64,000 bases of DNA from Owenia fusiformis (Eukaryota > Annelida > Polychaeta > Sabellida > Oweniidae): NCBI GenBank assembly GCA_903813345.2, contig CAIIXF020000001.1, forward strand, positions 42,935,366-42,999,365, in the 5' to 3' direction. Below, piece by piece: positions 1 to 64,000 of the stretch; the stretch's first letter is position 1, and every line of letters begins with the position of its first letter. A model generated the notes under the pieces. It did no database searches and had not been told where the DNA came from. It saw only the letters and a program-made list of their open reading frames with translations. The position numbers were made by a program, and so were the translations under genes.

Positions 1-1019
1 CCCCTCCCCGCCTGATAGGGGTTGGGGTCAGAGACTAAAAAATCCATGAAGACCACTCCGGATCACTTGCCCCGAAATCATTTTCCACTCAGATCAAGTG
101 TTTCTACAATTGTGCCAAGTTTGTTGCTTTCCTGAAAAAGTCGAACTATAAAGGGCTCATTTCTGGACATCTGACTGCGCTATGACCCTTGTGATGAAGA
201 TCCAGAATCAGTCAAAAAACCTAAACCGGAAAACTGTGCTCATTGTGAAAACTAAAAGTGAAGCAACTTTTTTCTGATATTTCTTACATCAAATGGCAGC
301 CATCTAATTTTTCCCCCTTCAAATTAAATTGGCGGGAAATTCAAAAATTTAAAAAAAAATTTAATCCTTAAATATATTTCAAAAATATGGTTTCTTTTAA
401 ATTCTTCATGGGTCTTAAGTTATTTCTTCTTTGTAAGTCATACATGTTGCCATTGGTGTTTTTTTCCATGATAATGACTATTTATTTTTGGTTAATATAC
501 TTATTCTGACTCTCAGCAGGGGGTTAATTATGCATCAAAACTAGTGAAAAAGTAAATATACTTATCAAATATAACTAGGAGAGTAATAAAAAACATATTT
601 CACATACATTTGACTGAGGGACCAAAAGGCCATATACCCAGACACATCCTTTATTCAGCATGTTGTTTACTCAGTACAAATATGACATTCAGCCCTGTGA
701 TGTCATAATATTACAGTTCAATAGTCACAAATTAAAAAACAGTCACAGTCAAGAAATTGCAAAAATGGCAGCAATTCTCACCTGATAACAGAAGGCCTTG
801 CATTTGGTGGCCTAATTTCATACTTCACTTGGACTCACAGCCACACAAAACTTATGCTACCATGAAGAAAGTATACAAAAATTCTCAAAAGTTCATGAAT
901 TAAATTAGGTAAGATTTAGCCCATCATGAGAAATCATGGCCTTCATATTTCTCGTTGAAGGCAGAAATATATGATGAGTATCAGAATGGATTTAACCATT
1001 TACTGTGTCCATGTAGACC

Positions 1020-2800
1020 TATGTAGCGCAGTAGTCCCATTCAAATCTAAAACAAGGGCGGGATGTCAAGGAGCAAAATCCTTTCATCAGAATATTAAAA
1101 CATAGTATTTGCCCATTTAATTCGATTCTTGATAATAGTTTTTTTTTTCTGAAAAGTTACTAATTCACAATGAAGCAACGATGTATCTTTTGAATCAATA
1201 TTTTATAACGAAGTGTATTTTTAGAATTTAAATCTTAAATAAAATAGGATTAGTATCAGAATGAAATAGATTACATTACAATTTAATAAATGAGAAAGGT
1301 AGAAACGGTATACTCTTTTATGATCAAGGAGTTTTGGCTCATATGGACAAACTAGTGACAAAAATTAATGCCAACTTTACATTAAAAGATAATCTTGCAA
1401 CATTAACAAGACAAAATGCCACACAGGTTATCGCAAATAAATGAATAGATAGAATTCAATCATTTAAGGTGTTCATATGAAGCGTATGTATTAGTCCTGT
1501 TCGTATCTATAACAAGAGCAGGGTGTCTAGAACATGTAACAGCGGATTATATAAAAATGGACTGTAACAAATACCCGGATTTGTTGATTTTTAAAAAAAG
1601 TAATTTTTTGATATCACTTTTTATGCCCGGCATATGCTGGCATAAAAAGTGATATCCCATTTTATGCTGGCATAAAAAGTGATGTCCCATTTTATGCTGA
1701 GCATAAAAAGAGATACTCCATTTTATGCTGGTATTGTTTAGGAAGTGATGTTTAATGGTAGTTCAAGATTTAAGACCCATCATTCTGGCACAGATTGCTG
1801 AACCATTGTTAGTTAAGAATTCCTAATAGAATTAAGAATTATTAGCTGAAACTGAGTTGTTTTGCCCTGGCAAACAATTTTCCAACTTGTAGTTCAACTT
1901 CTTCTGTCTATTTGTTGACAGTCTGTGATGTCATCATCAATCATCACAATAGAAATGAGGTAATTCATGATGACATCACAAAGTACTCTGATGACATCAT
2001 CAATCATCACAATGGAAACGAGATAATTCATGATGACATCACAAAGCATCTCTGTCATAGATAGAACTCTGCCACATTTCTTAGAAATCAAACTACTATG
2101 TGACATCATAGATAATCTCACTGTCACAGATAGAATTCACCTAATTCCCATTGTGATGATTGATGATGACATCACAGACTGTCAACACATATAGACAAAA
2201 CTGAATTTCAAATGCATATTGGGATATTGTTTGCTAGGACAAACAAAACAGTTTCAGCTATTAATTCTTAATTCTATTAGGAATTCTTAACTAAAATAAG
2301 TTCAGCAATCTATGTGAGAAAGATGGGTCTGAAATCTTGAACCACCTTTAAACATCACTTACTAAATAATACCAGCAGAAAATGGGGTATCTCTTTTTAT
2401 GCTCAGCATAAAATGGGACATCACTTTTTATGCCAGCATAAAATGGGACATCACTTTTTATGCCAGCATAAAATGGGACATCACTTTTTATGCCGGGCAT
2501 AAAAAGTGATATCAAAAATTACTTTTTTTAAAAATCAACAAATCCGGGTATTTGTTACAGTCCATTTTTATATAATCCGCTGTTATGTTTAGAACAGTAA
2601 TACTAATTGGCCATTTAATTCAAGTCTGAATGATAGTTTTTTTCTGAAAAGATACGAATTCACAATGACGAAACAGATATCTTTTGGAATCAATATTCTG
2701 TAATGAAGTGTATTTTTAAAATTTAAATCTTAAATAAAATAAGATTAGTGTCAGAATGAACTGGATTACATATTACAATTTAAAAAAAGAAATGAAGGAA
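1020..2800 (+). repeat. duplicated intron segment, second copy interrupted by the foldback element
   Basis: Bases about 1020-1300 match about 1484-1537 joined to 2589-2800. Shared text includes GGCCATTTAATTC-like sequence, a T-run followed by CTGAAAAG, and AATTTAAATCTTAAATAAAAT. The first copy lacks the foldback element, so it acts as an empty site. Confidence 0.65.
1538..2584. mobile_element. foldback element with about 430-bp inverted arms
   Basis: The left end (AACAGCGGATTATATAAAAA) is mirrored at the right end, and both arms run inward for several hundred bases. They include repeats built on TTATGCTGGCATAA and the segment TTAAGAATTCCTAATAGAATT. ATGT occurs on both sides (1534-1537 and 2585-2588) and may be the target duplication. 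The core (about 1920-2050) holds a 60-bp tandem duplication of TGATGACATCA-type sequence. No protein is encoded. Confidence 0.8.
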
Positions 2801-3061
2801 CATTAAATAATTTTAGTTGAATAAAGTAAAATATAAGATTTTATAAGCAAAGTTGCTATAATACTGAATGTGTAATTTCAAGTCTATCTGCTATTACATG
2901 TTAAAGGTTATTGTTTTGGAAATTGTTTTGAAGTTATGAAATACTTGTATATGTTGAGGTTCAATTATAGCAGGTGACAATAGATTAATAATACTACCTT
3001 TTGAAGTAAGAGTAAAACATAAGCTTACATTTGCAAATGCAACTAACAGCTAGCAACTACC

Positions 3062-3168
3062 GGATTAACCTACTATTTTATGACCAATTCATTTAAATAT
3101 GAATGCGGAATAGTGGCAGGTACTATTCATATCTAAATGAGTTGCCCATAAAATAGTAGGTTAATCGG
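3062..3168. repeat. imperfect hairpin
   Basis: ATTAACCTACTATTTTATG and its reverse complement bound a region whose arms also share TCATTTA-ATATGAAT. Arms are about 43 bases. Confidence 0.7.
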
Positions 3169-3184
3169 GTAGCCAACAGCGTTA

Positions 3185-4280
3185 GTTCAGGGTTCGAAAT
3201 TAGCGTTGCGGAAGTAACGATTTGTTCCTTCATTTTCCAAAATCGTTACCTAGCAACATGCCCAAGTAACGAAAATAGTTACCTGCTTTATGGGAAGAAC
3301 TCTAAATGATCGTCAACTCAACTTCTCAAATGAAAATATGCCGACATTGCCGTGATCAAATAGATTTTTGATTTTTTTTCTTTGACACTTTTCATCCTTT
3401 TTCACTTTAGCTGAAAGCTGTAACTTCTCAAAACATAAGATAAAGTGTTCACTTACCATACAGATTCTTATTTTCCTAAAATAAAGTCTTAAAAACCGGC
3501 AATTTTGAGGTAAAATCACCGTATTGTTAAGGAACGTTTTGAAGTTGCTAGCCTAACTTCCTGTATGAAAAAGGGAGACATCTATTGAGAAAAATATTAG
3601 TCTAGTAGCTTAATTGGTTTCACCCCCTTCAATAAAATTTGAAATTCCCATTTTACCATGCAGATTTGAAATAAGAAAAAAAATAAAATCTTGGGGAGGA
3701 AAACTCGAAAAGACAACAGCTATTTGCATAACAGCCTGACCTTTCACTTAGGAATGTTTATAGTGGGAAATTTGAATTTGAATGTTTATACCAAATGATT
3801 GGTCTATTATAGTTTAATTTGATCACATGACTAATCATCATCATCATCAAGTTTAGGAAGGGTGGAGGCTTTATAGCCTGTAATGTTCTCCCATCTGATC
3901 TAAAATTAAAACTGAACTTAGGGTAGGGAACTGATTATTGCTCACAACTGGCTATTTGTAAAGATCTTAGAACCATGCCTTGTCCAGGCCCTCGGCCCAA
4001 GCTGAGCTAGACATGATAGATGATAGATATATGTTTTAGTACTATTTTTGAAAACAAGACCTTAAGTTTCGAATGTTATCATGAAATAAAATTGATAATA
4101 GATCAACAGATCAATAGACTTGTTTATTGTATAAAGTGTCAAGGAAAACTTTTATCGCGATAATAACAATTTCAAGCGGTAATAATAACTACCTTACTTT
4201 GGTATTTAGTTACCTAGAACAAATCTCAGGTAACTATTTTCAATACCAGGCTAGAAAGTTAAGTTCGAACCCTGTAGTTG
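3185..4280. repeat. possible element bounded by AGGGTTCGAA-type inverted ends
   Basis: AGGGTTCGAAATTAGC near 3190 and GTTCGAACCCTG near 4264-4275 are inverted, with nearby paired tracts rich in GTTACCTAG on both sides. The middle is AT-rich, with no coding potential seen. Confidence 0.4.
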
Positions 4281-4967
4281 CATTCGCGAATACAAGCTAA
4301 GACTGATATCATAGTGTATTATATTGCACAAATAATCAAATTGAGTTAATGTTAAAAAATATGCATAAAACCACAGTTGTTGTACACTTCTTTTACCCCT
4401 ATACTCATAATTGAAATACTAGATCGTATTTATTCTACTCTAATCTAGGGTTATGTTATTCAAGTGAAATTAACTCCACTTGTAACACATTTATATTTTT
4501 AGCTTTACAATGATACCAAATCTCTGTTCTACAAAAGGTGAACCCGTTATAAAAATCAGACAATCGTTACTGCACTTAGTTTACATTGTTCTGGTAGTGT
4601 TGATTTAATGACTTAATTTGCATAATTACTGCATTTTTTCAGAGAGAGAATGTTCACAGGTAGATATGTATATTGCAAGTCATAAATTAAAAAAAATAAC
4701 TGATAAGGGATATTTAACTCCATTCAAATACATGAATACTACCAAATGTGCCACGCCCCCTTTCAGAAATATTACATAATTTAAAAAAAAGACAATAGAA
4801 AAAAACGCTCAACCTACCACAACTGCATATTTGTGGCTTTTTGACCAGGACATATCTTACTATCAAAAAATGCAATAAAACATTGTATATACTCCAAAAT
4901 AAGATTCAATAATAAATCCTTTGTTTTCATCTAGACTATTATAATCTTAGACAATTCAAAGCTGTAC

Positions 4968-61242
<56,275 letters not shown>

Positions 61243-61294
61243 TTTGCTGAAAATATTAAAACAGTTTTAGTTATTTTAAGTTTTTTATTTTTAG

Positions 61295-62349
61295 TTATAT
61301 AAGAATTATGGTATTAGAGGAAAAGCTAATGATTGGTTTAGAAGTTATCTAAATAATCGAAAACAATTTACTGTATATGGTGATAATAATGTTAAATCTC
61401 AGGAACAATCAATCACATGTGGAGTTCCACAAGGCACTACCTTAGGTCCTATTTTGTTTATTATATATATCAATGACATTATATGTTCAAGTTCTTTGTT
61501 AAAATATGTAGTTTTTGCAGATGATACAAACATCTTGTATTCTGATAAGAACATAAATAATCTGATAACTAAATTAAATTGTGAACTGTATAAAATTGAT
61601 GATTGGTTTTGTGCTAATAAGCTATCTCTTAACGTACAGAAGACAAAATTTATGATATATACAACCTGCAAACATAAAGTTCCACAAAATATTGAGATCA
61701 AAATAAGAAATAATTTAGTAGAGAGAGTACAATCATTCAACTTCTTAGGGATAATTATTGATGAGGATTTAAACTGGAAGGAACATATAAAAAAAATATC
61801 GCTTAAAATATCAAAAATCATCGGGATACTATTTAAAAGTAGACATAAACTAAATACAAAAACACTTCTATCAATTTACTATTCACTTATATATTCTCAA
61901 ATTCAATACTGTATATGTGTTTGGGGAAATGCAGGCAAAACTGCAACGAATTCAATATTTCAACTACAAAAATGTTTTTTAAGAATTATTACTTACAGCG
62001 GAAATAGAGAACATACCGGGCCATTCTTTAAACAATTCAAAATTCTAAAATTTACTGACATATATGACCTTAATATTCTGCAACTAACTTACAAATGTAT
62101 TAACAGACCCGATTCTTTTCCAAGTGACATTTTTATTGACTTCTTTGGAAAAAACAATAGTGTTCATGAACACAACACTAGACAGAATGAACAAGTTCAT
62201 GTAACAAAATTCAAAACCAATTATTTAAGATACAGTTTAAAGTACAAGGTGAAATTATCTGGAATAAAATTCCTAATACTATTAAACTTACCAATAATAT
62301 TTATAAACTAAAACGTCTTTTTAAAGATGACACTTTTTCAAAATACTGA
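61295..62349 (+). pseudogene. broken LINE reverse transcriptase
   Basis: The open frame runs to a stop at 62311 but homology leaves that frame near 62250. The N-terminal endonuclease and early RT motifs are missing, so the product cannot be a working retrotransposon enzyme. Confidence 0.8.
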
Positions 62350-62597
62350 TTTTGATGTTCTGCAAACATAAGGTAATTCCATCCTCTTTATTGTACATTA
62401 TTTTTTACCAATGTTTTTAATTCATGAGACAAATTATGGTTCACCCAGTGTCATGTTGTGTTAAACTTTCAAGCACTTGAAAAATTTAGAATAACGATTT
62501 TAAATGTGGTCAATTATATACCTATGTAGGTGTCACGACCACGAATATGTAAAAATGTTATCATGTTTTAATGAAATAAATAAATAAAAAAAAAAAA
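61295..62597 (+). mobile_element. 5'-truncated, frameshifted LINE fragment with poly(A) tail
   Basis: The homology starts inside the reverse transcriptase at about 61295 (NYGIRGKANDWFRSYLNNR) after an in-frame stop at 61292. It continues through CGVPQGTTLGPILFIIYIND, FADDTNILYS (61514 on) and HNTRQNEQVHV. Near 62250 the protein match moves to another frame (IIWNKIPNTIK) and ends at TGA 62347-62349, so the copy carries a frameshift. It ends with AATAAATAAATAAA and about 16 As, unlike the TACA tail of the LINE at 9958, and is a different Jockey/CR1-like family. It lies just upstream of the kinesin start-codon exon, in antisense. Confidence 0.85.
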
Positions 62598-64000
62598 AAA
62601 ATGCTACCCTCTGAAAATAAAGCCATTTAGATCAAATGCCAAACTCTTGATAAAAGGTAGTGATTTTACAGAGACTCCACATCGATACACAACTGTAAGT
62701 ACAGATGTAGCCAGGCATGACGTAGGCGAGATAACTGCCTGAAATAATTCAGACGTCTATTTTCAGTTGAAATTGTGACGATTTGTCTAATTACTTAAAT
62801 CAGTTTGTCTTTTAACTCAATTTTTGGCCTCATATAATTGAATTGCCTCAGCCATTTTGAGATGTTATCTACACCATTGGAAAGGACTATGACAAAAATT
62901 AAAGGAATAAGTGATTGCAATTACACTCTAAAGATTATGATAATCACACTTTGAAGACTCAATATTTCATGTATCGTGAATAAATGCCGGTTCTACCAGA
63001 TCAGCATAACCTAAAATGAATCACTTATAAATGCTAATGCGCAAATTGAAACAAGCTTTTATCTTTTCAAGAGATCTACATGCCAAAGTAGCCAAAACAA
63101 GAAAACAACAGCATGTACTCTCCAAACTAGAGGTCACTGAAGATTGAAATTAGTTAAGGGGCATTGATACAAACAGGTTGAATTTCCAGGTGATATCTGA
63201 AGCAAAATAAGAATTCTCTTGCCTTTCTATTTGAAATATCTAAACAAGTAAAGATGAAGATGGCAAAATACAGCGAATTTAAAATATCAACAAAAATACT
63301 TGTTGATTGATAAAAAAGCACAATGTAACAATGTTCGGATTGAATGTAGGTAGGTAGAAACAGAATGAGTTATCTTGTTGATGGATCTATTATAGAGTGT
63401 GACAAGAAAATCTGTCTTGGCAAGGGTAATGAAATATCAGTGTTATAATTTCTTCAATTCATAATTCTCACATGAGATCTGTAATTCATATCAGAAGAAA
63501 TGCTGCTCTTCTAATGAAAGAGACCTGACAGGAAGAGAGGACATTTGAAATGCCATTGTATTCCTGTGATATTGACCTAGGCAGGAAACTCTTCTTTTAA
63601 GTTGCCGCGCCTCATAAAGACAGCATGACGCAATGTCAGTCTGCCATAAGACAATAAACTAAGGTAAGTAGATATATTTATTAATGTGCCAATCACAACA
63701 AATACAATCCACCCACAATCACGATTCACTAAGGTGTTCATGTTGATCAATGATGATTAACTACATTGAATTATCGAAATTAACATTAATGAGGACTCCT
63801 CTAATGCAACGAATGCTTCGCTCATTCGTTTATCACTCCTGAATGTGACGTCAACTCAAACCAATGGTCTACCTTCTCAAGATGAGTTCTATTTGCTGTT
63901 TCCTTTTATTAACATAACACTTTAATCATGAAAATGGGTAAGAATTTTTTTCTCAAGTGATTGATTGTGATATGTTCAAGTAAAACAAGTCTAACATAAT
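62598..64000. other. upstream region of the kinesin gene
   Basis: AT-rich, no protein-coding frame. The kinesin 5' untranslated exon and promoter should lie here or further right, but no convincing donor site or promoter was recognised. Confidence 0.5.

Larger units (their letters stand above)
1..4967. other. kinesin intron continuing left of the window
   Basis: Apart from the duplicated segment, foldback element and hairpins listed, this stretch is AT-rich with no exon that I can recognise on either strand. The next KIF1 exon was looked for and not found. Confidence 0.7.

Overview
This window is visibly AT-rich animal DNA. It has spliced genes with long GT-AG introns, two non-LTR retrotransposons, several foldback elements and minisatellites. 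The two host genes, an intact LINE with a YADD reverse transcriptase, and repeat tails of the GGAC/GACA type suggest a marine invertebrate, perhaps a lophotrochozoan. That guess rests on recalled family features; no search was run.

The main gene is on the minus strand. It is an unc-104/KIF1A-type kinesin-3, the motor that carries synaptic-vesicle precursors. Exons were read by translation and GT-AG junctions from the ATG at 61242 down to 4968: 19 constitutive or cassette coding exons, one position with two alternative exons, and one candidate microexon. Phases agree at every junction. They encode about 756 residues: the complete motor domain (P-loop, switch I, switch II, Arg/Lys-rich loop 12), neck, coiled coil, FHA domain, a second coiled coil and the start of the following conserved region. 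The 3' part of the gene lies beyond base 1 and the 5' untranslated exon was not found. The most interesting gene-level feature is the alternative pair at 29386-29461 and 28164-28245. They are two versions of the same exon, and their lengths (76 and 82 nt) force one-or-the-other use. A 21-nt microexon candidate (37647-37667) sits exactly in the loop-12 insertion site.

Inside the 8.3-kb intron 16035-24378, on the opposite strand, lies a complete three-exon gene for a STELLO-like (DUF288) type II membrane glycosyltransferase-like protein of about 904 residues. The next intron (9859-15931) is almost entirely an apparently intact full-length LINE (ORF1 487 aa, ORF2 1195 aa), also antisense to the kinesin gene. 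A second, 5'-truncated and frameshifted LINE (about 61295-62597) ends a few tens of bases from the splice acceptor of the kinesin start-codon exon.

Other introns hold foldback elements (1538-2584, 5395-5805, 19121-19591, 35136-35440, 53896-54516, 55387-57330), a near-perfect 160-bp hairpin (43109-43267), and minisatellites of 90 bp (35823-36452), 26 bp (43842-44335), 135 bp (51401-51800), 33 bp and 32 bp. They also hold a 2.3-kb array of about 135-150-bp units (39121-41460), part of which is organised as a 569-bp four-unit higher-order repeat. Its units carry AGGTCA-type half-sites in DR4 and everted spacing, and the array is bounded by short inverted repeats with a terminal hairpin. I saw no CRISPR array, intact tRNA gene or rRNA.
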